Shown here: one piece after another, positions 10,604-19,837 of the stretch
Layout of the letters: the number at the start of each line of letters is the position of its first letter
Numbering within the stretch: the first letter of the stretch is position 1
Assembly: GCA_022826925.1 (NCBI GenBank)
Contig: JAJDTX010000146.1
Coordinates: 1 to 48,112, forward strand
Origin: Bryobacterales bacterium
GTDB taxonomy: Bacteria > Acidobacteriota > Terriglobia > Bryobacterales > UBA6623
Reading direction: 5' to 3'
Length of the DNA: 48,112 nt
Program-made: the position numbers and the translations under genes
The notes under the pieces: generated by a model
Databases searched by the model: none
Told to the model about the DNA's origin: nothing
Seen by the model: only the letters and a program-made list of their open reading frames with translations

Positions 10604-13311
10604 CAGCTCGTGCCGCCCATGGACTCTCCGAGGTCGCTTGGCGGCATCCATTCGACGCGGCAGACGCTGCCGAATTCGCAGAACCTGCCGCAGAAGTCGC
10701 GGTCTCGGGGGCGGACCGCGATACCTCCGTCGAGCACCTCTTCGACCGCCTCGGCCGCCTCTGCGCGGGCCGTATCCAGCAGCGCGCGCATGGCGTCCTG
10801 CGTGATCGGCTGGAGTCCGCACTCCCCGTCGATCGCAGCGCCTGCGAAGCTGGTCTCCCCGCGCAGGCCGCACAGCACCATGCCGGTCGGCTCGAAGCTG
10901 AGCTGCTGCTCGAGCGCGGCCAGATAGAGCAGCATCTGGAGTTCTTCGCCCTCCAGGTGCTGCTTGAGAAGTTCCTTGACGCGACTCGGCCGAGCATACT
11001 TGTAGTCGGTGACCAGGCAGCGTTGGTTCGGATCGACGTCGTAGCGGTCGATGCGGCATTTCACGACGGGCTGGGAGCCGAGGCTGCGGATACGGAATTC
11101 CGCGGCTTCCTCGAACCGCGACTGCATGCCCTCCGGCAGTGCCATCTGGATGGTCTGGTCGCTGTCGGCGAAGCGCTGCAGGTCGGCGCGGAGAGCCAGG
11201 CGATAGCGCTCGGTGCGAAACGTCTCCTCAAGGCGAAGCTCGCTCAGTTTCGCGCTGAAGGCTCGATCCAAGATCTCGCCGATCTGCCCGCCGTCGCGAT
11301 TCCAGCAGTCGACCGCGGCATGCACGACCATGCCGAGCGCCTGCGCGTCAAGCCTTTGGCCCGGGAGTGGCGGCCTGCCCTGCAGCCGCAGGGTGGTGGC
11401 CGAGAAGAAGCGGTAGGGGCATTGCCGGAAGTCGCCGATGCCTGAGACGCTGAATTGCGGGTTCCGTTCTGCCACGGCCCTGAGCAGGCCGCGCGGCAGG
11501 CTGGCAGCGGGCTCGGACGGCGATGCCGGAGCGGGGGATCCCATGCGCAGCCTCGGGCCGCGGCGAACCTCGGCCGCGCAGTCTTCGACCAGGCTCGATC
11601 TCGCCTGCGGCTGGCCATCGCTCGCGCGCAGGGGATAGCTCAGGACCAATTGCTGCGTCGCCCTTGAGGAGGCGACCTCGAAGAGCCGGCGCTCGGCTTG
11701 CGCCCGGTCGGCCGACGTGCGCAGGTCGATTCCTCGGCCGCGCAGCTGGATGCGATCCTCGTCATCGAAGAAGATGTCTTGCGCAAAGCTGCGCGGGAAC
11801 CAGCCTTCTGCCAGCCCGCAGACGAAGGCCACCGGAATCGACCATTGCCGTGATTCTGCGATCGGCAGGACATGCACGACGTCGAAGCGCTGGTCCGGGA
11901 CGGCTAGGGCCGTGTTGCGCAGGACGTCTTCGAAGGCGTCGGCGAACGTCTGCAGCGCCGGTCGCTTCCTGCCCGCGAATTCGGGCAGGTCGCCCGTTTC
12001 CTCGAGCGCGCGCGCCAAGGCTTGCCGCGCCCGGATGGCGACTCGCCAGTCGCATGTCCGCAGGAACGACTCCGTCCCCACCGGAGGCCGCAAGTGCTGG
12101 ACCCAGTTGAGCAGTTCCAGGCAGTCGGCCTGCCAGCGCTTCGCGCCAACGCGCCGCCGGTGCCAGTCCTGGCACGGTGCGAGCCCTCGCAAGAACCGCC
12201 TGATCGCCGGAAACTCTCCCGCCGAATTCACTAGGAATTCCAATCCCTCGCCGGGCAGCGCATCCCGCACCGAGAAGTCAAACTTTTCGATCCCGGGATC
12301 GGCACCGACCGGAGAGAGCGGGGAGCAAATCGCTTCGATCGCTCTCTCTGCGGAGAAGCGCGACTCGATGACGCGCAGCCACTCCAGGAAGTGGCGGGTC
12401 ACGCCGTGTTCGGCCAGAAAGTGCCTGCTCCAGAACCTGTGGGGAATGCCCAAGGCCTCGAACACCTCGCGGATGAGCCCGTCGTAATGCTCGAGCGAGC
12501 GCACGATGATGGCGTGCTGGTGTAGCGGCCGGTCGCTGGCGAGAATCCGCCTGCCGATCTCCATGACCTCCGCACGGGGAGACGACGCTTCAACCAGTTC
12601 CGGCTTCAAGGCGGCATCGCGGGGAGGCGGCGGCAGGTGTTCGGGCTTGCCCGGCGGGTAATGCGGCAGGCCCTCAGGCATCGCCACGACGAACTCCTCG
12701 GACTGCTCGTCCAAGGCGCGGAGCAGCTCTTCCTGCTGCTTGGTAAAGATGTCGAAGCCGTCGACGTAGACCGTCCGGACCGCGCTCAAGCCCTGCTCGC
12801 GGATCCGCGCGGCCGCCAGCGCGATCCGCTGGTTGGTGTGGGCGAGACCCTCGCCCGCCAAGCTGCTCTCGAATTCACGGAAGACCCCCACGAAGGCGCG
12901 CTGTTGGCGCGTCCGCGCGGCGGGCTCGACTTGGTAGCTGTCTGCGCCGGCCGCCCAGAACTCGCGCATCAGGTCGTCGATGCGGCTGCGCAGCCGGGCC
13001 GAGCCGGAACGGAACTCCAGGCCCGGCTGGCCCGAGGCTTCGACGGCTTGGCTCAGAAGGCGATCCTCGACGACTCCGCCGGCCTCGCGAACATCCGGCG
13101 TCAAGCTCCGGACATACTCCGGCATCGTCGAAATCACCCTTGCTGGCACCATCAGGCCCCTCCGGGCCAGCTGGTTGAGCAGGTGGTTCCGCATGCTGGA
13201 GGTCGGAACCAGCAGCTGGACTTCGTCGCTGCGGCCGGCACGGATCGCAGTCTCGAGGGCCCGTAGGATGTGCGCTGTCTTGCCGCTGCCGGGAGGTCCG
13301 ATCAGTAGCAC
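10603..13311 (-). CDS. addB: AddB-like helicase-nuclease subunit with iron-sulfur cysteines
   Basis: The 902-residue protein starts at GTG 13311, preceded by GAAGGAA 12 bases upstream. The N-terminus has an intact Walker A, GPPGSGKT with K11. The middle is a degenerate UvrD-like region, as in AddB. The C-terminal PD-(D/E)XK nuclease contains C631 in RQCPYRFF, the catalytic DYK (D769, K771), a motif-IV-like LQMLLYLAA and the cluster C874, C878, C884. These are the four cysteines of the AddB iron-sulfur nuclease, although the usual CxxC is CxxxC here. It is shorter than B. subtilis AddB (about 1160). Its stop overlaps the start of addA. Function: DNA end resection and repair together with AddA. 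Confidence 0.87.
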   Translation of the reverse strand: MLLIGPPGSGKTAHILRALETAIRAGRSDEVQLLVPTSSMRNHLLNQLARRGLMVPARVISTMPEYVRSLTPDVREAGGVVEDRLLSQAVEASGQPGLEFRSGSARLRSRIDDLMREFWAAGADSYQVEPAARTRQQRAFVGVFREFESSLAGEGLAHTNQRIALAAARIREQGLSAVRTVYVDGFDIFTKQQEELLRALDEQSEEFVVAMPEGLPHYPPGKPEHLPPPPRDAALKPELVEASSPRAEVMEIGRRILASDRPLHQHAIIVRSLEHYDGLIREVFEALGIPHRFWSRHFLAEHGVTRHFLEWLRVIESRFSAERAIEAICSPLSPVGADPGIEKFDFSVRDALPGEGLEFLVNSAGEFPAIRRFLRGLAPCQDWHRRRVGAKRWQADCLELLNWVQHLRPPVGTESFLRTCDWRVAIRARQALARALEETGDLPEFAGRKRPALQTFADAFEDVLRNTALAVPDQRFDVVHVLPIAESRQWSIPVAFVCGLAEGWFPRSFAQDIFFDDEDRIQLRGRGIDLRTSADRAQAERRLFEVASSRATQQLVLSYPLRASDGQPQARSSLVEDCAAEVRRGPRLRMGSPAPASPSEPAASLPRGLLRAVAERNPQFSVSGIGDFRQCPYRFFSATTLRLQGRPPLPGQRLDAQALGMVVHAAVDCWNRDGGQIGEILDRAFSAKLSELRLEETFRTERYRLALRADLQRFADSDQTIQMALPEGMQSRFEEAAEFRIRSLGSQPVVKCRIDRYDVDPNQRCLVTDYKYARPSRVKELLKQHLEGEELQMLLYLAALEQQLSFEPTGMVLCGLRGETSFAGAAIDGECGLQPITQDAMRALLDTARAEAAEAVEEVLDGGIAVRPRDRDFCGRFCEFGSVCRVEWMPPSDLGESMGGTS

Positions 13312-13495
13312 GGGCTGTCTGTTCCTTCGCTCGGCAGGGCCGTGAACGCTGCCAGCTGCCGTGGTCTGATGCCGAGCAGCCCGGATGGTCGCTCGGCCCG
13401 CCCGGCGCTACGCCGGTCGCAAGATTCTACCACCACTTGGCCTTTGTGGAACAATGGGATTGGAGGCGCGCGATCGCTTCGGCGATCCTCGCACA

Positions 13496-14173
13496 ATGCC
13501 CCCCGATCTCTCCGTTCGCTCCTTGCGCAAGGTGTATCCGCATCCGGCGGGTGCGCTGCAAGTGTTGAACGATCTCTCGCTGGAGATGTCGCTGGGCGAC
13601 GCCTTGGCCATCATGGGCCCTTCCGGCTCGGGAAAGAGCACCCTGCTCTACATCTTGGGGTCTTTGGAGACGCCCAGTGGAGGCACGGTCGAGGTGTGTG
13701 GCCAGGATCCGTTCGCGCTCGATCAGGCTGGAGTGGCCGCGTTCCGCAACAAGACCGTCGGGTTCGTCCTGCAGGATCACCACCTGCTGCCGCAGTGCAC
13801 CAGCCTCGAAAACGTATTGCTGCCTACGCTGCCTGCCGGCGGCGCCACGCCTGCGCTGGTGGCCCGCGGCAAACAGCTGCTCGAGCGCGTGGGGCTGGCC
13901 GAGCGCATGGACCGACTGCCCTCCGAACTGTCGGGCGGAGAACGTCAGCGCGTGGCCATCGCCCGGGCCTTGATCAACGCGCCGCCCGTCGTGCTGGCGG
14001 ACGAGCCCACGGGAAACCTCGACCGTGTCAGCGCGGAAACGGTCGGCAGCCTGCTGCTGGAGTTGCAGCGCGAGCAGAACATCTTGCTCATCGCAGTCAC
14101 GCACAGCGCGGGCTTGGCCGCCCGCTTTCCCGCCCGCGCCGAATTACTGGATGGCCGCTTGCAGCGGCAATGA
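13496..14173 (+). CDS. ABC transporter ATP-binding protein, LolD/MacB type
   Basis: The 225-residue ATPase has Walker A GPSGSGKST near residue 42, a Q-loop in GFVLQDHHLLP, the signature LSGGERQRVAIARAL, Walker B VVLADEPTGNLD and the switch histidine in IAVTH. The Q-loop wording and DEPTGNLD place it with the LolD/MacB/FtsE-like exporters of lipoproteins or peptides. No LolC/LolE-like permease is beside it, so the partner must be encoded elsewhere. I chose ATG 13496; an alternative in-frame ATG at 13454 would add 14 residues, and neither has a convincing ribosome binding site. glgC follows 43 bases later on the same strand. addB is divergent, with 184 bases between the starts. Confidence 0.85.
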   Translation: MPPDLSVRSLRKVYPHPAGALQVLNDLSLEMSLGDALAIMGPSGSGKSTLLYILGSLETPSGGTVEVCGQDPFALDQAGVAAFRNKTVGFVLQDHHLLPQCTSLENVLLPTLPAGGATPALVARGKQLLERVGLAERMDRLPSELSGGERQRVAIARALINAPPVVLADEPTGNLDRVSAETVGSLLLELQREQNILLIAVTHSAGLAARFPARAELLDGRLQRQ

Positions 14174-14216
14174 TCGGACCGTTCGGGCAGCCGGCCGTCT
14201 TAGGAGGCCCAATCGC

Positions 14217-15470
14217 ATGGAAAACGTAAAGGTGCTGGGACTGATCCTGGCGGGCGGCAAGGGTACGCGCCTGTTTCCTCTGACCAAGGAGCGGAGCAAG
14301 CCCGCCGTGCCGTTCGGGGGCAAGTACCGCATCATCGACTTCGTCCTGAGCAACTTCGTCAACTCCGGGATCTACTCGATTTACGTCCTGACGCAGTTCA
14401 AGAGCCAGTCCCTGTTGCAGCACATGCGCAACGCCTGGCAGTTCTCGGATTTGCTCACCAGGCAGTACATCCTGCCGGTGCCAGCGCAGATGCGCAAGGG
14501 TCCGCAGTGGTATCGCGGCACGTCTGACGCGATCCATCAGAACATCCACCTGATCGAACTGTCACAGCCCGAAATGGTGGCCGTCTTCGGCGCGGACCAC
14601 ATTTATTTCATGGACATCCGCCAGATGATCGAATACCACCGGGACAAGGGTGCGGTAGGCACGGTTGCGGCCCTGCCGGTTCCGGTCTCGCAATCGGAGC
14701 GCTTCGGCACGATGGAGGTTGACGAGGAATGGCGCATCTTGCGCTTTTTCGAGAAGGTCGCCAAGCCGCCCGAGATTCCCGGCCGGCCGGGCTGGTGCCT
14801 GGCGTCGATGGGAAACTACCTGTTCGACCCGACTACGCTGGTGAGCGCGTTGCGGCGGGACGCCGCTCGCCCGGACAGCTCTCACGACTTCGGCCACAAC
14901 ATCTTGCCGGAGATGGTCGACACCGTGCCCATCTACGCATACGACTTCCTCAGCAACGAGGTGCCCGGCGAGAAGCCCGAGAATCACGGCTACTGGCGTG
15001 ACGTGGGCACGATCGAATCGTTCTACGACGCCAACATGGACCTGCGATCCATCAGCCCGAATTTGAGCCTGTACAACCCGGAATGGCCGCTGCGCACGGC
15101 CGAGTACCCGACCGGGCCGTCGCGCTATTGCACGGACGCCGAGGGGCGGCGCTGCGATGTCGTCGACTCGGTGATCTCCGAGGGCTGCGTGCTGTACGGC
15201 TCCGCAGTGCGCCAGTCCATCTTGGGGCGCAATGTCCACATGGAGTCGGGAGTGTGCGTCGAGGATTCAATCGTGATGGCGCGCTGCCACATTGGCGCGG
15301 GTGCGCAGATCCGCAGGGCCATCATTGACAAGAACGCCAGGATCCCGGCCGGCGCCAAGATCGGCTTCGACCGCGAGGCCGACATCCAAAACTACGGCAT
15401 CTCGGAGAGCGGCATCGTGCTGGTGGAAGGATCCCGCACCGCGATTCCGGTCAGCCCGGCCGCGATCTGA
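14217..15470 (+). CDS. glgC: Glucose-1-phosphate adenylyltransferase (ADP-glucose pyrophosphorylase)
   Basis: The 417-residue enzyme makes ADP-glucose from ATP and glucose 1-phosphate for glycogen synthesis. The N-terminal nucleotidyltransferase domain has LILAGGKGTRLFPLTKERSK, AVPFGGKYRIIDFVLSN and FGADHIYFMD; the middle has GYWRDVGTIESFYDANMDL. The C-terminal third is a left-handed beta-helix with hexapeptide-like repeats (SVISEGCVLYGSAV, RNVHMESGV, AIIDKNARIPAGAKIG). The start ATG has an excellent ribosome binding site, TAGGAGG, 6 bases upstream. No glgA or glgB is adjacent. The length fits bacterial GlgC (about 420). Confidence 0.95.
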   Translation: MENVKVLGLILAGGKGTRLFPLTKERSKPAVPFGGKYRIIDFVLSNFVNSGIYSIYVLTQFKSQSLLQHMRNAWQFSDLLTRQYILPVPAQMRKGPQWYRGTSDAIHQNIHLIELSQPEMVAVFGADHIYFMDIRQMIEYHRDKGAVGTVAALPVPVSQSERFGTMEVDEEWRILRFFEKVAKPPEIPGRPGWCLASMGNYLFDPTTLVSALRRDAARPDSSHDFGHNILPEMVDTVPIYAYDFLSNEVPGEKPENHGYWRDVGTIESFYDANMDLRSISPNLSLYNPEWPLRTAEYPTGPSRYCTDAEGRRCDVVDSVISEGCVLYGSAVRQSILGRNVHMESGVCVEDSIVMARCHIGAGAQIRRAIIDKNARIPAGAKIGFDREADIQNYGISESGIVLVEGSRTAIPVSPAAI

Positions 15471-15489
15471 CCGAAACGGCGGCCGTTCC

Positions 15490-15882
15490 CTATCGCAGGG
15501 ATGCCAGCAGGCCGGGCAGGCCGGCGGCTAGGGCTCCCCGCGTGTATACGTCGTCGTAGCCGGCATCGCGGGCCTCTTGCAGGACTGTCTCGCGGACGTG
15601 GCTGGCAAATGCGATCAGGCGCGGAGCACCGGACGGTGCGAGCGAGCGCAGCTCGCCAACTACGCCGAGCGGATCAACCGCGGTTGCGTCTAGGTCGACA
15701 ATGATCAAGTCCGGGCGGGAATGCGCCGCCTCGACGAGCGCTTGGCGAGTGCCCGCGAACCGGACGGAAACGCCGAGCTGCCTGGCCGTTCCAGAGACCT
15801 TCGAGCCGAAGAACAGGTCGGGAATCGCAGCCAAAACTCGTTTGCCAGCCGTATTTTTCGCGGGAATCGAACCTGAGGCCAT
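15490..15882 (-). CDS. Receiver-domain-like protein, atypical
   Basis: The 130-residue product folds, by pattern, like a lone response-regulator receiver: a hydrophobic strand RVLAAIPDLFF, a central strand PDLIIVDLDA with a candidate phosphoacceptor aspartate, and a late strand-helix PRLIAFASHVRETVLQEARDAGYDDVYTR. It departs from the canon: only one acidic residue follows strand 1, and the conserved lysine after strand 5 is replaced by Arg in YTRGAL. It may be a pseudo-receiver that does not depend on phosphorylation. I chose ATG 15882; a TTG 21 bases further upstream is possible. It is divergent from mqnD with 26 bases between the starts, so promoters overlap. No kinase is nearby. Confidence 0.6.
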   Translation of the reverse strand: MASGSIPAKNTAGKRVLAAIPDLFFGSKVSGTARQLGVSVRFAGTRQALVEAAHSRPDLIIVDLDATAVDPLGVVGELRSLAPSGAPRLIAFASHVRETVLQEARDAGYDDVYTRGALAAGLPGLLASLR

Positions 15883-15908
15883 CTGGTAACCTGAGTCTAG
15901 CAATCCAC

Positions 15909-16745
15909 ATGCCCGACAAACGCGAATTCACGATCGCGCATAGCCCCGACGCCGACGACGCGTTCATGTTCTACGCCCTGGCCACTCACAAGATAGAGTC
16001 TGCCCTGCTCGAATTCAAACACGTCCTGAAGGACATCCAATCGCTCAACCAAGATGCCCACGCGGGACGCTACGACATGACGGCGATCTCCTACCATGCG
16101 TATCCGTATGTGGCCGACCGCTACGTGCTGACTGCGGCCGGGTCCAGCGTGGGCGATGGCTACGGGCCGATCGTCGTCGCTTCGGAAGAGTTGGAGCCCG
16201 GCGATCTGGCGGGCAAGCAGGTGGCGGTTCCGGGCCTGTTGACGACAGCGTATCTGGCGCTGAAGCTCTACGAGCCGGCCATCGAGCCGGTGGTCTGCGA
16301 GTTCGACAAGATTATCGGCGCCGTAGAGAGCGGGTCCGTGGACGCGGGCGTGGTGATCCACGAGGGCCAGCTGACGTTTGCCGACTCGGGCTTGCACGGC
16401 GTGGTCGATCTTGGCGAGTGGTGGAAGCGCTCCGAGGGACTGCCGCTGCCCCTCGGCTGCAACTGCATCTTGCGCGATCTGCCTTCGGAGATCCAGCAGG
16501 AGGCCCGTCGCAAGCTGGCCGCGACGATCCAGTACTCGCTGGACCATCGGGCGGAAGCGCTGGAGTACGCGCTGCAGTTCTCGCGCGGCCTGGAAATGGA
16601 TCTGGCAGACAGCTTCGTGGGCATGTACGTCAACGGCCACACCACGGACATGGACCCAGAGGTGCTCCGGTCGGGGCAGCTGCTTCTTGACAAGGGGTTC
16701 TCGGCGGGCTTGATTCCGCATCAGGTTCGTTTAGAGTATGTGTAG
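15909..16745 (+). CDS. mqnD: Menaquinone biosynthesis protein, MqnD-like (1,4-dihydroxy-6-naphthoate synthase)
   Basis: The 278-residue protein has the periplasmic-binding-protein-like fold of the MqnA/MqnD family. The N-terminus HSPDADDAFMFYAL aligns with the family's SPCPNDTFMF block. Later blocks are YDMTAISYHAYPYV, GYGPIVVASEEL, the hinge VAVPGLLTTAYLAL and GVVIHEGQLTF. MqnD cleaves cyclic de-hypoxanthinylfutalosine to the naphthoate in the futalosine route to menaquinone. The length is typical. No other mqn gene is in the window, so this is a dispersed pathway member. The family contains paralogues of unknown specificity, hence moderate confidence in the exact reaction. The start lacks a strong ribosome binding site. 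Confidence 0.78.
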   Translation: MPDKREFTIAHSPDADDAFMFYALATHKIESALLEFKHVLKDIQSLNQDAHAGRYDMTAISYHAYPYVADRYVLTAAGSSVGDGYGPIVVASEELEPGDLAGKQVAVPGLLTTAYLALKLYEPAIEPVVCEFDKIIGAVESGSVDAGVVIHEGQLTFADSGLHGVVDLGEWWKRSEGLPLPLGCNCILRDLPSEIQQEARRKLAATIQYSLDHRAEALEYALQFSRGLEMDLADSFVGMYVNGHTTDMDPEVLRSGQLLLDKGFSAGLIPHQVRLEYV

Positions 16746-16782
16746 CTAGCATGTATAGTTCGCCGAGCCTAGCGAGGGCAAC

Positions 16783-18087
16783 ATGCGGGCCATAGCTTCC
16801 ATCTGGAGGATCCTCCTGTGGGGCGTGCTCGCGGTGTTCGCCCTGTCCGCGCAGGATTGGCTCGCGGGCTTGGAGTCAGCCGACGAAGACGAACGCGTCA
16901 AGGCAGTCCGGGCAATGGCCAAATCGCCCGACGGCTTCCGGCACTTGGACGAGCTCGCTCCGTTGCTGAGCGACGATTCCGAGGAAGTCCGGGCCGCGGC
17001 AGTGATCGCGCTGATGAAGATGCGGTCCCTCGAGGCACAGCCGCTGCTGATCGAGGCTGCTGCCGACACCTTGCCGAATGTGCAGGCGTTGGCCGTCGAC
17101 GGCTTGGTATCGCTGTACGTGCCCGACTATGTGAGGCTCGGCCGGCTGTCGGTGCTGAAATCGTTCGCGTCTTCGCTCAAGGCGCGCTTCTCAAAGCCGA
17201 GCCCGCTGGTGGTCTCGGCTTACGTCGAGGTCAATCCGGCTGCGCTTGAGGCCATCGCGAATGTTCTGTTGCGGGGCAGCAGCAACGAGGCCGAGGCGAA
17301 CGCAGCGCGGGCGCTGGGGGTACTGCGCGGCAACGAGCACGTGGACGCGCTGCTAGAGGGCGCGCGATCCCGCGATTCAGCCACGATTATCGAGAGCGTG
17401 CTTGCGATCAAGAAGATTCAAGCCACCAGCGCGGGCCCCGACATCGTCTTCCTGTTGCGCGATCCGGCGCTGCAAGTCCAGGAGGCCGCCATCTTGACAG
17501 CGGGCCAGCTGCGGACTCCCGAGGCGGTACCGCAACTGGTGCAGATCTGCCAGGCGAGCACGAAGGGCCGCATTCGAGCGCACGCCTTGACAGCCTTGGC
17601 CAAGATCCCGGACAACGGGCAGCGCCGCCTGTTCACGAGCTTCCTCAGCCACAAGGACAAGCTCATGCGGGCTGCGGCGGCCGAGGGGCTGGGCCGCATC
17701 GCGAATCCCGCCGACAAGCGGGTGGTCGATCATCAGTTCTCGATCGAGAAGGCGGAAGGCGTGAGGCTGTCCCTGGCATTCGCAGGGGTGCTGCTCGGCA
17801 ACCCCCTGCGCCTCGCCTACTTGATCGAAGGTCTCAACTCCACGGCGCGTCGGCTCGAGGCTCGTCCATTCTTGGTTGAACTGGCGCGTGATCCCGAAGT
17901 CCTGTCGAAGCTGTACATTCCGCTCACCACCGGCTCCGTGCCGCAGCGGCGCCACCTGGCCTTCGTGCTTTCCCAGAGCGGTACGCGGGAGAGCGTCCCG
18001 CACTTGGAAGACCTGACGCGGGATGCCGTTCCCGAAGTCTCCTCGGCTGCCGTGGAGGCTCTGCGCGTGTTGCGCGCCCGACTGTGA
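16783..18087 (+). CDS. Secreted HEAT-repeat protein
   Basis: The 434-residue protein begins with a signal peptide (MRAIASIWRILLWGVLAVFA, predicted cut after ALSAQ). The rest is a series of alpha-helical HEAT repeats, recognisable by the recurring pattern of conserved Asp/Val and Arg/Ala helices: DSEEVRAAAVIALMKM, EAEANAARALGVL, PALQVQEAAILTAGQL, KGRIRAHALTALAKI, LMRAAAAEGLGRIAN and PEVSSAAVEALRVLRA. Such solenoids are protein-interaction scaffolds; no catalytic motif is seen. The GAGGG 4 bases before the ATG supports the start. It converges with the alkylsulfatase-like gene, leaving 9 bases between the stops. Specific function unknown. Confidence 0.8.
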   Translation: MRAIASIWRILLWGVLAVFALSAQDWLAGLESADEDERVKAVRAMAKSPDGFRHLDELAPLLSDDSEEVRAAAVIALMKMRSLEAQPLLIEAAADTLPNVQALAVDGLVSLYVPDYVRLGRLSVLKSFASSLKARFSKPSPLVVSAYVEVNPAALEAIANVLLRGSSNEAEANAARALGVLRGNEHVDALLEGARSRDSATIIESVLAIKKIQATSAGPDIVFLLRDPALQVQEAAILTAGQLRTPEAVPQLVQICQASTKGRIRAHALTALAKIPDNGQRRLFTSFLSHKDKLMRAAAAEGLGRIANPADKRVVDHQFSIEKAEGVRLSLAFAGVLLGNPLRLAYLIEGLNSTARRLEARPFLVELARDPEVLSKLYIPLTTGSVPQRRHLAFVLSQSGTRESVPHLEDLTRDAVPEVSSAAVEALRVLRARL

Positions 18088-18096
18088 GCGGGTCGG

Positions 18097-19500
18097 CTAC
18101 TGCTGCTGCGCTTGCTTGCGGTAGCGATTGGATGTCGAGAGCGTGTAATTTCGCACCGGGCCGTTGAAGGTGCGCTCGCCAACGATTGCCAGCGCGTCCG
18201 CCATCAGCAGCTTGGCGGCGCCGTCCTCGGGGCGGAGGCGGATGACGTGACGCAGCAGTTGCGCCGCGCCGAGAGGGTCGTCCGAAGCCATCAGTTCGCG
18301 AGCCTTGGCGACGAGCGCGTCCACTCCGCCGGCGAGGTCGGCCATCCGCTCGGACTGCTTGCGCGGGCTCTCGCGGTGCAGGGACAGAGCGTCTCCGTCG
18401 AACCATCCCAGATCCTGGGCGTACAGGTCTCGAATCGTGCCCTCGACCGTGCCGTAGTAGTCCCCGAGGTAGTCCAGCTCGGCGAAGCGCTCGGGTAGCC
18501 GGCCGTATTCGACCAACTCGTCCGGGGTCATCTGCTTGGAGAGGCCGTCGAGCGTGCGATCCAGCACCCACTGCATCGCGTCGCGATAGTTGGTGAGGAC
18601 AGCCTTGGCATCGTTGAGAATCGGTGCCGTGTGGCCGCCCACTACGTGTAGCGGGTCTTGCTGGACCATCTTGTCGACGCTCGCGATCCAGTCGCGAAAC
18701 GACCTGCGGGCGGTTCCGCGCAGCGGATAGACATTGGGCCAGGACTGGTAGAAGTTGTCTCCGGCGAAGACCACTCGCTGGTCCGGCAGCCAGACGTAGA
18801 GCTGGTCTTGGGTCTCCCCCGGAGCCGCCACCAGCTCCAGCCGGACGCCGGCGATTTCGAGCGACTTGCGCTCTTCGGAGAACTTGTGCGTGGGACGCAC
18901 CTGGGCCATACGCGGGGGGCCGGAGGGCGCCCCTGGCCGGCGCAGCCCGTCCTGCATCATGTTGCCCTGCGGGCGGCGGGCGGGAGGGATCGCGATGCCG
19001 ATGCCCATGCGCTGCTCCAGCGGCAGATCGAAGCCCTGGCTATTCGAGGCCCGCAAGCCGGGGCCGAGGCCCTTGCTTCTCACGAGCGCCGTCTCGGAGC
19101 CGTAGTTGTCCCGCGCCCAGACTTCGATCCCCTTGTCGGGCTCGAAAAAGGCCGGCGCTCCGTTCGTGTGGTCCCCGTGGCTGTGGGTGTAGACAATGGC
19201 GCGCACCGGCAGCGAGCTGATCTCTTCGAACGCCGCTCGCACTTGTCGGGTAGCGGCGGGCAATTGCCCCGGATCGACGATGATCACGCCATCGTCGCCC
19301 ACGATCATCGAATTCGCGGAGACTTGGTAGCCGATCGCGGTGTAGACATTCTCGGCGACTTGGATCACCGTCGGCTTGAACATCTTGTTGCGCTCTTGCA
19401 GGCGCTTGGTCGCCTCGCTGGGCTGTGCGGAAAGAGCCAGCGCGGTCGCCGCTAGGCAGGCCGAGAGGCGGGTGAGGTGTGGCAGGGAACGGAACGCCAT
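18097..19500 (-). CDS. Secreted metallo-beta-lactamase-fold alkylsulfatase-like hydrolase
   Basis: The 467-residue protein starts with a signal peptide (ACLAATALALSAQ). The metal-binding motif THSHGDH and the later VVFAGDNFYQSWPN and VVGGHTAPI match the SdsA1/BDS1 group of MBL-fold secondary or primary alkylsulfatases. The part after about residue 300 (YGRLPERFAELDYLGDYYGTVEGTIRDLYAQDLGWFDGDA) resembles the alkylsulfatase dimerisation domain. A full SCP2-like C-terminal domain, present in SdsA1, is missing: the protein ends about 190 residues short of that form. The segment 175-215 is Pro/Arg/Gly-rich and looks like an insert. Substrate is unproven; a sulfate-ester or related hydrolase is likely. 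Confidence 0.72.
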   Translation of the reverse strand: MAFRSLPHLTRLSACLAATALALSAQPSEATKRLQERNKMFKPTVIQVAENVYTAIGYQVSANSMIVGDDGVIIVDPGQLPAATRQVRAAFEEISSLPVRAIVYTHSHGDHTNGAPAFFEPDKGIEVWARDNYGSETALVRSKGLGPGLRASNSQGFDLPLEQRMGIGIAIPPARRPQGNMMQDGLRRPGAPSGPPRMAQVRPTHKFSEERKSLEIAGVRLELVAAPGETQDQLYVWLPDQRVVFAGDNFYQSWPNVYPLRGTARRSFRDWIASVDKMVQQDPLHVVGGHTAPILNDAKAVLTNYRDAMQWVLDRTLDGLSKQMTPDELVEYGRLPERFAELDYLGDYYGTVEGTIRDLYAQDLGWFDGDALSLHRESPRKQSERMADLAGGVDALVAKARELMASDDPLGAAQLLRHVIRLRPEDGAAKLLMADALAIVGERTFNGPVRNYTLSTSNRYRKQAQQQ

Positions 19501-19566
19501 AATTGCAATGGCGTCAGGGAGGCGAGCGGGGTTGCAGGGCCGCCGCCGGTGCCCCTCGGAGCCGGG

Positions 19567-19773
19567 CTAGCGCTTCCGCTGCTTCTGCTGACCGACGCGA
19601 ACCTTGCTGAGGGAGGCTCGCTGCTCCTCCCACGCCTTCCAGTCAAAGCGCTTGGCGGCGTCTTCGAGATACGCCTTGACATCAGCGCCCTTGGGCAGCA
19701 CCGCGACGACGGTCGCCCGCTCGCCGGAATCCGGCTTGTAGATCGAGTACTTTCTCGCGTTCGGAATGCCCAT
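19567..19773 (-). CDS. Small basic protein, unknown
   Basis: This 68-residue frame (MGIPNARKYSIYKPDSGERA...VGQQKQRKR) lies between the VWA gene and the alkylsulfatase-like gene, on the same strand, with gaps of 64 and 66 bases. The composition is that of a real protein: an alternating beta-like segment (ERATVVAVLPKGADVKAYLE) followed by an amphipathic helix with Trp residues and a strongly basic tail. No family is recognised. A GGCAGGA sits close upstream of the ATG. A longer in-frame start would run into the preceding gene and is rich in Arg/Pro, so I rejected it. Confidence 0.55.
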   Translation of the reverse strand: MGIPNARKYSIYKPDSGERATVVAVLPKGADVKAYLEDAAKRFDWKAWEEQRASLSKVRVGQQKQRKR

Positions 19774-19837
19774 GGTTGTCCTGCCCTGATGATAGCAATG
19801 TCGGTCCGGTCCCGGTCGCCTGGCAGCTTCGCTGCCG

